DNA of 64,000 nucleotides from JALYRV01 sp036675475 (GTDB taxonomy: Bacteria; Acidobacteriota; Vicinamibacteria; Vicinamibacterales; SCN-69-37), in NCBI GenBank assembly GCA_036675475.1, contig JAKFEY010000007.1, positions 1-64,000 of the forward strand, in the 5' to 3' direction. The notes beneath the pieces were generated by a model. The model saw only the letters and a program-made list of their open reading frames with translations. It was not told the origin of the DNA and did not search any database. The translations under genes and the position numbers were made by a program. Of this stretch, positions 1 through 8,002 are shown one piece after another. How positions within the stretch are numbered: the stretch's first letter is position 1; the number at the start of each line of letters is the position of its first letter.

Positions 1-2
1 AG

Positions 3-1385
3 GACGACGGATATGGTGGCTGTTATTGGGAGCCGAACGATTTCGGTCCCGATCAATGCGACCCAAATAGCCCGCCACCCAGCGGGCAATACAGGTTAGA
101 CGGCGACGGGCGATGTTACTTCGATCCAAACGGCACCGGGGCACATCAGTGCACCGCCACTCCAATAGGTCCGGGCGACGGGTACGGGGCGGATGTCCAA
201 ACTCCTTGCGGCTTGCCCGCGACAGGGTGCGCTCCAGCAAGATTATTTGTACCCGCGCGAGGAACCCTCTGTTACACCTTCTCTGATGCAGGCGTGCCGC
301 AAGATAGATTGGCCGATTGGGGGCAGATTAAGGCCGCGTTCGATAGGAAGGCAGTGGATTGGAACAAGCAACTGAGAGACTGGCGGATGCCAAATCGTCT
401 CGAAAAGTGCAGTGGGGGCTACACCATTTCTTGGGCACCGAATCTGGGAGGCTACGGCCTGACTTCGGTAAACACAGACCGGAAGAGCGGCACCATTCAA
501 ATCAGCTCGTCGGTTGCGCTCGATGCCCAAAGCGCGATTCACGGAGAGGATTACATGTACGACTACGTTGGCGGGCACGAGCTGGGGCACGTGCTCGGAT
601 TCAGCGACACCTCATGCGGCCAGAGCAATTCGATCATGAACGGGGTTCTGAATCCCAGTACTGGACACGTTCAGACGATGACCTGTGCTGATCTCTTGCG
701 ATTTTACGATGATCGCAAGAACGGCTACGGCGGCGGTACAACCGGCAGTGGTGGCCCGAATCCGGGCGGTTACGAGGAGGGAGACTGCAGACACGAACAG
801 TTTGGGGAATGGGACGACGCGAAAATCGAGTTCTGCTCACCGATCGTGATAGATCTCGACGCTGGCCCATTCGAGATGAGTCCACCCGATGTGTGGTTCA
901 ACTTGACTGGCAAGGGACCCCGGTGGTTTGGTTGGACTCCCTCACGCTCGACAACAGTTGGCTGGCTCGCTTTAGACCGCGACGGGGACGGCATGATCAC
1001 GTCAGGCGCCGAGTTGTTTGGAAACTTCACGCCCTTGGGCGATTCCACGGAAGGACCAATGGCACGGCACGGGTTCGAAGCATTGGCTTGGTTTGATCAA
1101 CCGAGTTCAGGTGGAAATGGCGACGGCTGGGTTGATAGGGCAGACGGGATCTATGGTCGTCTACGGATGTGGTTCGACGAAAATCACGACGGTGTGAGCC
1201 AGCGCGCGGAGCTTCAGACCCTTACGAAAAGTCGCGTCTTGGCCATTTCTGTCCGGGCTTTCAAGTCACAACGTCGGGATAAATTCGGCAACGAGATATT
1301 CTTCAGGTCCGAGACACGAGTTGTATTATCCAACGGCGCAGAAGTCCGCCGGCCGGCGTACGACGTCCTACTGGTGGTGCGGTGA
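3..1385 (+). CDS. Secreted metzincin-like protease with EF-hand loops (5' truncated by window)
   Basis: The frame is open from the left edge, so the gene begins outside the window and about 460 C-terminal residues are seen. A zinc-protease motif HELGHVLGFSD (bases 576-608) fits the metzincin pattern HExxHxxGxxH/D with Asp as third ligand, and SIMN shortly after could be the Met-turn. A Gly/Pro-rich linker follows, then two calcium-binding loops of EF-hand type, DRDGDGMITSGAE (about 978-1016) and DENHDGVSQRAE (about 1176-1211). Cys-rich DGDG repeats lie upstream of the catalytic domain. Likely an extracellular calcium-dependent peptidase; substrate unknown. GC is clearly lower than in the rest of the window. 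Confidence 0.7.
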   Translation, partial: DDGYGGCYWEPNDFGPDQCDPNSPPPSGQYRLDGDGRCYFDPNGTGAHQCTATPIGPGDGYGADVQTPCGLPATGCAPARLFVPARGTLCYTFSDAGVPQDRLADWGQIKAAFDRKAVDWNKQLRDWRMPNRLEKCSGGYTISWAPNLGGYGLTSVNTDRKSGTIQISSSVALDAQSAIHGEDYMYDYVGGHELGHVLGFSDTSCGQSNSIMNGVLNPSTGHVQTMTCADLLRFYDDRKNGYGGGTTGSGGPNPGGYEEGDCRHEQFGEWDDAKIEFCSPIVIDLDAGPFEMSPPDVWFNLTGKGPRWFGWTPSRSTTVGWLALDRDGDGMITSGAELFGNFTPLGDSTEGPMARHGFEALAWFDQPSSGGNGDGWVDRADGIYGRLRMWFDENHDGVSQRAELQTLTKSRVLAISVRAFKSQRRDKFGNEIFFRSETRVVLSNGAEVRRPAYDVLLVVR

Positions 1386-1951
1386 TGTCGATAAAAACTG
1401 TGATAGCAGTAGCGCTCACATTTGCAATTAGCCCCTCGTGGCCTTCTTCAGACACTCAACAGCGGAAGCCGACGGTTGAAGTGGAATTGCGCATCCTCCA
1501 AAGGGAACCGCCGCCAACGCTGGCAGAGCTGCTCAATAAGATTGACCTCGCCGTTCACGTCAATGTTTTGAGTGCGCAGCCACGCACCCGGCAAATTCCT
1601 GGAGGATCAGCCCACGTGACCTTCTATGTGGCCGAAGTCCTTGATGTTGGCCGCACAAATCGTCCCGTCCGAGCCAAGGAGAAGATCCGAATTGTTCAGC
1701 GGGGCGGGGTTTTCCAAGAGCCGGACAAGATCCTGCGTTTCACCGAGAAGGACAATCCGCCTTTGGCCGTTGGGCGTTCCTATCTGCTGACGCTTGCCTG
1801 GGATGACACGGAAAGCGTCTATTTCTTAGCGTTCGGCTCGAATAGTGTGTTTGAAATCTCGGATAGCACGGTATATCCGCGTGGGCGAAGTACCGCTGTG
1901 AAGGAACTGTCAGGCAAGGACTTGAAGGAAGCCATTCAACGGATCAAGTGA
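1385..1951 (+). CDS. Small exported protein of unknown function
   Basis: 188 residues starting with a short hydrophobic signal peptide (MSIKTVIAVALTFAISPSW). The start ATG overlaps the stop of the protease gene (TGATG), which suggests co-translation; a GTG one codon earlier is possible. The mature part is mixed alpha/beta, contains a stretch ending in YLLTLAWDD and has no motif I recognise. It shares the low GC and relaxed third-codon positions of its upstream neighbour, so both probably arrived together. Function unknown; a partner or inhibitor of the protease is only a guess from position. Confidence 0.55.
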   Translation: MSIKTVIAVALTFAISPSWPSSDTQQRKPTVEVELRILQREPPPTLAELLNKIDLAVHVNVLSAQPRTRQIPGGSAHVTFYVAEVLDVGRTNRPVRAKEKIRIVQRGGVFQEPDKILRFTEKDNPPLAVGRSYLLTLAWDDTESVYFLAFGSNSVFEISDSTVYPRGRSTAVKELSGKDLKEAIQRIK

Positions 1952-1953
1952 AT

Positions 1954-2033
1954 GTTGGGACGTGCTCGGCGCCATCTGTCGGTGGCGTCGAGTCGACACC
2001 CGCCACCTGGTCATGTGCGTTGACGGTCCCAAC
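1954..2033. repeat. Nested inverted repeat downstream of the protease unit
   Basis: Outer arms GTTGGGAC (1954-1961) and GTCCCAAC (2026-2033) enclose a second pair GGTGGCG (1981-1987) and CGCCACC (2001-2007). It begins three bases after the stop codon, so the RNA could fold into a terminator-like structure, but no T-tract follows. It may instead be debris of the mobile element beside it. Confidence 0.4.
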
Positions 2034-2100
2034 GACTTTCTGTTTCTTTCTCCAACCCGACGATCCGATCGGTAAGAAAATAGGAATTGCGCTGAGACGT

Positions 2101-2247
2101 TGCGACGAGCGCAGTCTCGAAGCCTTGGAATTCGCGACGCTAGCCTGGGTGGACGGGTTAAACATGCGGCGGTTGCTCGAGCCTATTGACTACCTGCCAC
2201 CGGCCGAGTACGAGGCAGGCTACCATGAGCAGGCCGCAGTTGCCTGA
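2101..2247 (+). pseudogene. C-terminal remnant of an IS3-family transposase
   Basis: The translated end of this frame (ALEFATLAWVDGLNMRR followed by LLEPIDYLPPAEYEAGYH) closely resembles the usual end of the IS3 OrfB DDE transposase, where the C-terminal helix carries LEFATLAWVDWFNxRRLLEPIGxxPPAEAE. Everything upstream (integrase core with the DDE residues) is absent, and the frame before about base 2100 does not look like transposase. No intact terminal inverted repeats were found. A decayed copy left beside the tRNA fragment. Between it and the next gene only the tRNA fragment is recognised. Confidence 0.65.
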
Positions 2248-2283
2248 GTCCATAATTCGCTCTCCCACCAAGCCGGTACGATT

Positions 2284-2313
2284 CCGCCGTGGGTTCGAGT
2301 CCCGCCATCCCGA
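2284..2313 (+). pseudogene. 3' fragment of a tRNA (possible attachment-site remnant)
   Basis: Bases 2289-2305 form a perfect T-arm (GTGGG, loop TTCGAGT, CCCGC with one G-T pair), followed by acceptor 3' strand CATCCCG and discriminator A; no CCA is encoded. No matching 5' acceptor (CGGGATG) or proper anticodon arm is found upstream, so only the 3' part is present. CGGGATG/CATCCCG is a common acceptor pair of tRNA-Pro, but identity cannot be assigned. A 3' end alone is what remains at the distal side of an element integrated into a tRNA gene. Confidence 0.6.
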
Positions 2314-2362
2314 TTTCCCCTTATACTGACCCCGCCAGCTCTTTTCCCTGCCTGCTCCGAGG

Positions 2363-3373
2363 ATGACTCGGCCGATGACTCGTGTCTCTGCGCCTCTCCG
2401 GGTCGTCGCGTTCCTTGCGGGCGCTGCGCTGATTCTTGCACCGGCAGGGGCGCTCTCCTTTCAATCCGTCTCCGAACGCACCTTCAACGTCGGCGTCGTG
2501 CGCGCCGATGGCGTGCTGATTCCCTTCGCGCAGTTCGACCGCGGCACGTGGCGCCCGTTCTGGACCGGTGTCGAACGGTCGCTCGATGTCGACGTGCCGC
2601 TGCGGCTCGAAGATGTCGACGAGGACTGGTGGCGCGAAGAGCCGCCGACGCTCGACTGGAACGTATGGCGCGAGGACGCGCCGCCCCTGCGGCTGCACGT
2701 CACGGCGCCGCGCGTCGTGTACACGCCCTGCAGCACGCAGGTGGCCCTCGCCACCGACTACAAACCGGCCGGCTTGCTGCCGCCCCCGCATCAGGCGCCG
2801 TATCCAAAGCTTGGCCTCGCGACCACGTCGGCCGCAGTGGCGATCGAGCCCATCCCGGAAGTGCGGCCAGGCGACACCGACTGGCGCCGCGTGCAGCGCG
2901 CGCTCGAGGCGCGCGAGTTCCGCAACGCCGAGAATCGCGTGCTGGCCGACATGGGCTGGAGCCACCCGGTGCGGCCCATCGATCGCGACCGCAGGCCGAT
3001 CGACCTGCAGAAGGTCTGGCACGTCAAAGACAGCCGGTTCTTCTATTTCGAGGCGATGCGCAGGTATCCCGATCCCGATCCGCCGGAAGGCAAACCCGCA
3101 TGCGAGCTGGTGACCTACGTGGCCGGCTACCTGTGGGAGGAGCGATCCGAAGAGCTCGTGCCCGCCCGCGTCACCGCGCTGATTTCCTACTGCCACATGG
3201 AGGGCGCGACATTCCTTTGGCCGTTCGGCGTCATCCGCGACGGCGCGAAGCAGTACTGGGTGTTTCAGTCAGCAGGATGGACGATCGAAAGCTATGGCGT
3301 GACCGAACCCGAACCGAAGACGGGGCGCGTGCGGGCACATCTGTGGCACGTGGCGGGGAATTGTAAATGGTAA
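2363..3373 (+). CDS. Exported protein of unknown function
   Basis: 336 residues with an N-terminal signal peptide (hydrophobic residues 12-30, ending near APAGALS). The mature protein is rich in Trp, Arg and Pro and resembles no family I recognise; two conserved-looking segments are SRFFYFEAMRRYPDP and TALISYCHMEGATFLWPFG. The start at 2363 has GAGG directly before it; an ATG at 2375 is an equally possible start. A TATACT sequence at 2322-2327 may be its -10 element. It is the first gene with the high GC typical of the rest of the window. Confidence 0.6.
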   Translation: MTRPMTRVSAPLRVVAFLAGAALILAPAGALSFQSVSERTFNVGVVRADGVLIPFAQFDRGTWRPFWTGVERSLDVDVPLRLEDVDEDWWREEPPTLDWNVWREDAPPLRLHVTAPRVVYTPCSTQVALATDYKPAGLLPPPHQAPYPKLGLATTSAAVAIEPIPEVRPGDTDWRRVQRALEAREFRNAENRVLADMGWSHPVRPIDRDRRPIDLQKVWHVKDSRFFYFEAMRRYPDPDPPEGKPACELVTYVAGYLWEERSEELVPARVTALISYCHMEGATFLWPFGVIRDGAKQYWVFQSAGWTIESYGVTEPEPKTGRVRAHLWHVAGNCKW

Positions 3374-3401
3374 ATCGATCAGAGATCGTGTGCCGCGCCC
3401 G

Positions 3402-3439
3402 GCGAGCGAATGCCGGGATGGTGCCCGGCATGCACTCGC
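3402..3439. terminator. Bidirectional hairpin between convergent genes
   Basis: GCGAG and ATGCCGGG on the left pair with CCCGGCAT and CTCGC on the right (3-base internal loop, 6-base terminal loop). It lies between two convergent genes. No clear T-tract, so intrinsic termination is uncertain. Confidence 0.45.
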
Positions 3440-3467
3440 GCGGGGTTGGCAGGAATCGAGCCCGGCG

Positions 3468-3641
3468 CTACTTGAGGAACATTACGGCTGCTGTTACGAG
3501 GAAGGCAGCGAGCGCCGAGCCGGCCGCGAGATCGCGCCACCACGAACCCGTGTCATCCGCCGCGTCTTCGGGTTCGCTCAGCGTCAGGTTCTTCGCGCGC
3601 ACAGGCCACACAGCATCGTCCATCTTCGTCTCGTGGAACAT
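3468..3641 (-). CDS. 57-residue C-terminally anchored membrane protein
   Basis: A short frame with an excellent ribosome site, AGGAGG five bases before the ATG at 3641. That supports this start over longer upstream extensions. The first 35 residues are polar and acidic (SEPEDAADDTG), followed by SWWRDL and one hydrophobic segment (residues 39-56, AAGSALAAFLVTAAVMF) that ends at the C-terminal Lys. It would be inserted with its N-terminus in the cytoplasm, like a tail-anchored protein. No homologue recognised; function unknown. Confidence 0.6.
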   Translation of the reverse strand: MFHETKMDDAVWPVRAKNLTLSEPEDAADDTGSWWRDLAAGSALAAFLVTAAVMFLK

Positions 3642-3807
3642 GCAACCTCCTGGTCGGGTCGATTCAGCGTTGACGGCTGATGCAAGGAAGTTGCCCCACG
3701 GCTCGAGCCGCCGAGGCTGGCTGTAAGTTCTTGTCCGGACGTGAGATGCGGGGCGGCTTGGAAGCGAGCTCGTCAGTAAACGTGTCGGGGAACCGAACGG
3801 AGGCACC

Positions 3808-5874
3808 GTGAGGATTCGAACAGCGACGGCGGCGGCAATCGCGGGCGCGTGCCTGCTGAGCGCGGCCGTTTCAGCTCAGCAGCAGACGCCGCCGACGCCG
3901 GACGAGACGCAGCAGCGCCCGCTGTTTCGCGCAGGCTCGCGCTTCGTGCGCGTCGACGTCTTTCCCACGGACCGCAACGGCAAACCGATCGAAGGCCTCA
4001 CGCAGGCCGATTTTGAAGTGTATGAGGACGGCAAACGGCAGGAGATCGACTCCTTCGAATTCGTCGACATCGTCCCCGACCTCGAAGAGGCGCGCGTCGA
4101 TCCCAACACACAGCGCGAGGGCGACGAGCTTGCGAAGGATCCGCGCGCGCGCGTGTTCGTCGTGGTGCTCGACAAATGGCACGTCGAAGTGCTCGGCGGC
4201 GCGCAGATTCGCCGGCCGCTGGTCGACATGCTCGATCGGCTGATCGGCCCGCGCGATCTGTTCGGCGTGATCACGCCGCAGCTGCGCCCGTCCGATTTGA
4301 TCCTCGGCCGCAAGACGCTGACCGCGGCCGACATGCTCGAGCGCCACTGGACGTGGGGCGCGCGCGGCTCGATCACCGAGCGCGACGGCTTTCAGGAATT
4401 TCTCGAAGACTGTTTTCCGGCCCCGCGCGGCACCACGCAGTGGGACGAACGCACCCTCGCGGGCGAGCTGCTGGCGCGCTACCGCGAGCGCGAAACGCTG
4501 CTGCATCTCGAAGGCCTCGTCGCCAGACTCGGCTCGATTCGCGACGAAAAGAAGGCGGTCATGGTCGTCACGCAGGGCTGGCGCCAGTTCGGGCCGAATG
4601 ACGATGCGGCGAGGCTGATGCCGTCGAAGGCCATTCCCGGCATCTATACGGGCGGGGGACGGATTTCGCGGACCAACCCGAATGCCGGGCCCGGTCAGCT
4701 CGTCGACGAGTCGGTGTGCCAGTCGAAAGCCATGGAGCTGCTGATGATGGACAACCGGCGGTTCTTCATCGATCTGCTGACCAAGGCGCAGCGCGCCAAC
4801 GTCAGCTTCTATCCGATCGATCCCCGCGGCCTGGCGGTGTTCGATACGCCGCTCAGTGCCGGGCCGCCGGGATCGGTGTCCGCCGACTTCGCGCGGCTGC
4901 GCGGCCGGCGCGACGGCCTGATGGAGCTGGCGGAGAACACCGACGGCCTTGCGCTGATCTCGAGCAACGACCTGACCGGCAGCATGCGCAGGCTGGCCGA
5001 CAGCCTGAGCACGTACTACCTGCTTGGGTATTACTCGACGAACACGAAGTACGACGGCGGATACCGGCGCATCGAGGTGAAGGTGCGCAAGCCGGACATC
5101 AAACTCAAGGCGAGGCGGGGATACCTTGCGCCCACGCAGGAGGAAATCGACGCGATCGCGGCCGGGCGCGCGGCGGCCGCGCGGCCCGTGCCGGCCGAAA
5201 CGGCGGCGCTCACGAGCGCGTTGGCGCGTCTCGACGAGGTGCGGCACGACCGTGATTTGTATCTCCAGGCCGTGCGCGTGCCGGGCGCGCTGATGGTGGG
5301 CGTGGAGCTCGGCGTGAATGCGCGGCAGGCGGGCGCGTGGGCGAAGGGCGGCGAGGTGCGGCTGATGATCTCGGCTGGCGCCGAGACGCTCACCGAAACG
5401 CAGGCGATTGCTCCCATGCGTTCGGGCGTCGTCGTGCGCGTGCCGCTGACGAGTGATGCCGAGGTGCGGATCGACGCGCGCGCCCGCTCAACCGACGGAG
5501 GCGCCGCTGACGCGACGGCCACCGTTGCGGCCGCGGAGGTGGGACTGCTCGGCGATGTCCTGTCATATCGCGGCCTCGCACGCGCGCTGCAGCCCGCGGC
5601 CGACGGCCGCTATCGGCGTACCGAGCGCGCCACGATTGAGGCGCCGCTGCGGGCAGGCGCCATTCCGGCAGGCGCGCGCGTGCTCGATCGCGCCGGGAAG
5701 CCGCTCAACGTGCCGGCCGCGTCGCGCGAGCGGATCGATGCGCAGGGCACGCGCTGGATGGTGGCGGAGGTGACACTGGCGCCGCTGACGGAAGGGGACT
5801 ACCTCCTCGAGATCGAGGCGATGAAGGACGAGACGCGCGAGCGCACGCTGTTCGCCATCCGGGTCGTGCGATGA
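3808..5874 (+). CDS. VWFA-related secreted protein of the acidobacterial family (copy 1)
   Basis: 688 residues. GTG start with GGAGG four bases upstream. Signal peptide at 1-24 (cut near VSAQ). Residues 45-85 carry the family hallmark: VDVFPTDRNGKPIEGL, then ADFEVYEDGK, a beta domain in front of the von Willebrand A fold. The fold's first strand ends in VLDKWHV (120-126), so the usual MIDAS pattern DxSxS is not present. ARANVSFYPIDPRGL and YYLLGYYSTN are further family motifs. The C-terminal third is beta-rich. The family occurs in large numbers in Acidobacteria; roles are unproven. It overlaps its paralogue by ATGA. Confidence 0.85.
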   Translation: MRIRTATAAAIAGACLLSAAVSAQQQTPPTPDETQQRPLFRAGSRFVRVDVFPTDRNGKPIEGLTQADFEVYEDGKRQEIDSFEFVDIVPDLEEARVDPNTQREGDELAKDPRARVFVVVLDKWHVEVLGGAQIRRPLVDMLDRLIGPRDLFGVITPQLRPSDLILGRKTLTAADMLERHWTWGARGSITERDGFQEFLEDCFPAPRGTTQWDERTLAGELLARYRERETLLHLEGLVARLGSIRDEKKAVMVVTQGWRQFGPNDDAARLMPSKAIPGIYTGGGRISRTNPNAGPGQLVDESVCQSKAMELLMMDNRRFFIDLLTKAQRANVSFYPIDPRGLAVFDTPLSAGPPGSVSADFARLRGRRDGLMELAENTDGLALISSNDLTGSMRRLADSLSTYYLLGYYSTNTKYDGGYRRIEVKVRKPDIKLKARRGYLAPTQEEIDAIAAGRAAAARPVPAETAALTSALARLDEVRHDRDLYLQAVRVPGALMVGVELGVNARQAGAWAKGGEVRLMISAGAETLTETQAIAPMRSGVVVRVPLTSDAEVRIDARARSTDGGAADATATVAAAEVGLLGDVLSYRGLARALQPAADGRYRRTERATIEAPLRAGAIPAGARVLDRAGKPLNVPAASRERIDAQGTRWMVAEVTLAPLTEGDYLLEIEAMKDETRERTLFAIRVVR

Positions 5875-7913
5875 GGCTTGCCGTCCTCGCGCTGCTCGCC
5901 GCCGCCGTGGTTGCGCAGGACGCCCAGCAGCGCCCGACGTTTCGCGGCGGCGCGCGCTACGTGCGCGTCGACGTGTATCCCACCGATGCTGACGGCAAGC
6001 CGATCGAAGGCCTGACGGCCGCCGACTTCGAGCTCTACGAGGACGGCAAGCCGCAGGCGATCGACACGTTCGACTTCGTGCGCATCGAGGCCGAGCCCGA
6101 AATCACGCGCGTCGATCCCAACAGCCAGCCGGAAGGCGAGGCGCTCGCGAAGGATCCCCGCGCGCGGGTGTTTGCGATCGTGCTCGACACCCGGCACGTC
6201 GAGCTGGCCGCGGGCCGCGAGTTGCGTCAGCCGCTGGTGCAGATGATCGATCGCCTGATCGGGCCGCGCGATCTGTTCGGCGTCATCACGCCGGAGCTGC
6301 CGCCCGGCTCGTTCACGCTGGGCCGCAAATCCACGACGGTGGCCGACATGATGGGCCGCTACTGGACGTGGGGGTCGTACGACAGCATCCTGCCGCAGGA
6401 CTCCATCGAACAGCTGTTCGACAGCTGCTTCGGCTCGGTGACGTCGCAAGAGGTGACGAAGCAGCGGAATCCGGCGTTGACGCGCGAGCTGGTCGCGCGC
6501 TATCGCGAGCGGCAGACGCTGCAGTTCCTCGACGGCCTGGTCGAGAAGCTGCAGGCCATTCGCGAAGAGCGGAAGGTGGCGATCCTGGTGACGCAGGGCT
6601 GGCGGCTGTTCGGTGAAAACCGCGACGGCATCGAACAGGTCGCCGCGCTCTATGGCCGGCACCAGCCGATCCCCGTGGTGGGACAGCGCGGCGGACGCAT
6701 TCTGACCGGCACGCCGCCGCAGGCGCCGCAGGATCAGGACCGTTCAGACTGCGTGGCGCAGTCGAGCGCGCTGTTCCTGATGGACTCGCGCCGCGCGTTC
6801 AGGGACCTCACCGCGAAGGCCGCGCGGGCCAATGTTGCGTTCTATCCCATCGACCCGCGCGGGCTCGCGCCGTTCGATCAGCCGATCAGCCACGGCGTCA
6901 TCGCGCCAACCGAAGAGAACGCGCGCCTGAGCGCGCGGGCGGAAGGCCTTCGTGAGGCCGCCCTCAATACCGACGGCATGGCGCTGCTCATGAACAACGA
7001 TCTGGACAAGCAGTTCCGGATCCTGACGGACTCGCTGAGCGCCTACTACCTGCTGGGCTACTACTCGACGAATGTGAAGTTCGACGGCGGCTATCGGCGC
7101 CTCGAGGTGAAGGTCAGGAAGCCGGGTGTGCGGCTGCGCGCGCGCCGCGGCTATTTCGCGCCAACGGAAGCGGAGATTGCGGCCATCGCCACGGGACGAG
7201 AGGCGGCCGCCGCGCCGCCGTCAGCCGGCGCCGCCGCGCTGTCCGAGGCGCTCGGGCGCCTGTCGCTCCTCACGCACCAACGGGATTTGCACCTGCAGGC
7301 CGCGCGCGCTGGCGGCGACCTCATCGTCGGCGCCGAGCTTGGAGTGACCGCGCGCACGGCGCGTGCATGGGCCGATGGCGGGGAAGTGCGGATCACCGTC
7401 ACGACGGCGGGCGGCGAGCGCGTCGAAACGCGCGCGCTCGAGCCGATGCGATCGGGTGTGTCGGTGCGCGTGCCGATTGCGGACCCTGGCGCCGTCAAGG
7501 TGGATGTCCGCGCCCGCGCGAAGGGCAGCGGCCCGTCGAGCGCTGCCGACGCCACCGTCACGGTGCCCGCTCCGTCGGCATCGCTCATCGGCGATCCGCT
7601 GTCGTATCGCGGCATCGCCCGGGCGCTGACGCCGGCCGCCGACGGCCGCTATCGCCGCACCGAGCGCGCCACGATCGAGGCGCCGCTCGCCGAGGGCGCG
7701 ACCCCCGCCGGCGCCCGCGTCCTCGACAAGCTCGGTCAGCCGCTCACCGTGCCCATCGCCACCCGCGAGCGCGCCGACGCCGCAGGCGTGCGCTGGATGA
7801 CCGCCGAAGTCACCCTCGCGCCGCTCACCGACGGCGACTACGTGATTGAACTGGAAGTAATGAAAGACGAGCAGCGCGAGCGCAAGTTGTTCGCGATTCG
7901 CGTGGTGAGGTGA
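5871..7913 (+). CDS. VWFA-related secreted protein of the acidobacterial family (copy 2)
   Basis: 680 residues, a tandem paralogue of the preceding gene with the same layout: short signal peptide (1-16), VDVYPTDADGKPIEGL, ADFELYEDGK, VWA fold, and C-terminal beta domain. Near the C-terminus both share the stretch AADGRYRRTERATIEAPL. The metal-site strand reads VLDTRHVE (104-111), so this copy also lacks DxSxS. Start ATG overlaps the stop of copy 1 (ATGA), implying coupled translation and perhaps a heteromeric pair. The stop codon directly touches the CCA end of the convergent tRNA gene. Confidence 0.85.
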   Translation: MRLAVLALLAAAVVAQDAQQRPTFRGGARYVRVDVYPTDADGKPIEGLTAADFELYEDGKPQAIDTFDFVRIEAEPEITRVDPNSQPEGEALAKDPRARVFAIVLDTRHVELAAGRELRQPLVQMIDRLIGPRDLFGVITPELPPGSFTLGRKSTTVADMMGRYWTWGSYDSILPQDSIEQLFDSCFGSVTSQEVTKQRNPALTRELVARYRERQTLQFLDGLVEKLQAIREERKVAILVTQGWRLFGENRDGIEQVAALYGRHQPIPVVGQRGGRILTGTPPQAPQDQDRSDCVAQSSALFLMDSRRAFRDLTAKAARANVAFYPIDPRGLAPFDQPISHGVIAPTEENARLSARAEGLREAALNTDGMALLMNNDLDKQFRILTDSLSAYYLLGYYSTNVKFDGGYRRLEVKVRKPGVRLRARRGYFAPTEAEIAAIATGREAAAAPPSAGAAALSEALGRLSLLTHQRDLHLQAARAGGDLIVGAELGVTARTARAWADGGEVRITVTTAGGERVETRALEPMRSGVSVRVPIADPGAVKVDVRARAKGSGPSSAADATVTVPAPSASLIGDPLSYRGIARALTPAADGRYRRTERATIEAPLAEGATPAGARVLDKLGQPLTVPIATRERADAAGVRWMTAEVTLAPLTDGDYVIELEVMKDEQRERKLFAIRVVR

Positions 7914-7987
7914 TGGAGCGGGCTACGGGGATCGAACCCGTGTCCGAGGCTTGGGAAGCCTCTGTACTACCATTGTACTAAGCCCGC
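7914..7987 (-). tRNA. tRNA-Gly (anticodon CCC), CCA encoded
   Basis: Reading the minus strand: acceptor GCGGGCT with AGCCCGC, anticodon stem GAGGC/GCCTC around loop TTCCCAA (anticodon CCC), T-arm CGGGTTCGATCCCCG, discriminator T, and a genome-encoded CCA at 7916-7914. Full cloverleaf with short D-arm GTACAATGGTAGTAC. It decodes GGG. Confidence 0.95.
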
Positions 7988-8002
7988 GTCGCCCTCAGTT
8001 TA

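Noticed and set aside
1954..2033. Integron attC site
   Set aside because: The cores read GTTGGGA first and TCCCAAC last, the opposite order to attC (RYYYAAC ... GTTRRRY), and no integrase or cassette array is seen.
2260..2313. Complete tRNA gene
   Set aside because: No 5' acceptor strand or acceptable anticodon arm; only the T-arm and acceptor 3' strand are present.
2220..2441. Minus-strand protein containing GGTRTHGG
   Set aside because: This string is the usual false translation across a tRNA T-arm, not a gene.
3367..3726. Plus-strand frame across the gap after the first exported protein
   Set aside because: No ribosome site, no domain; the minus-strand 57-residue gene with AGGAGG explains the region.
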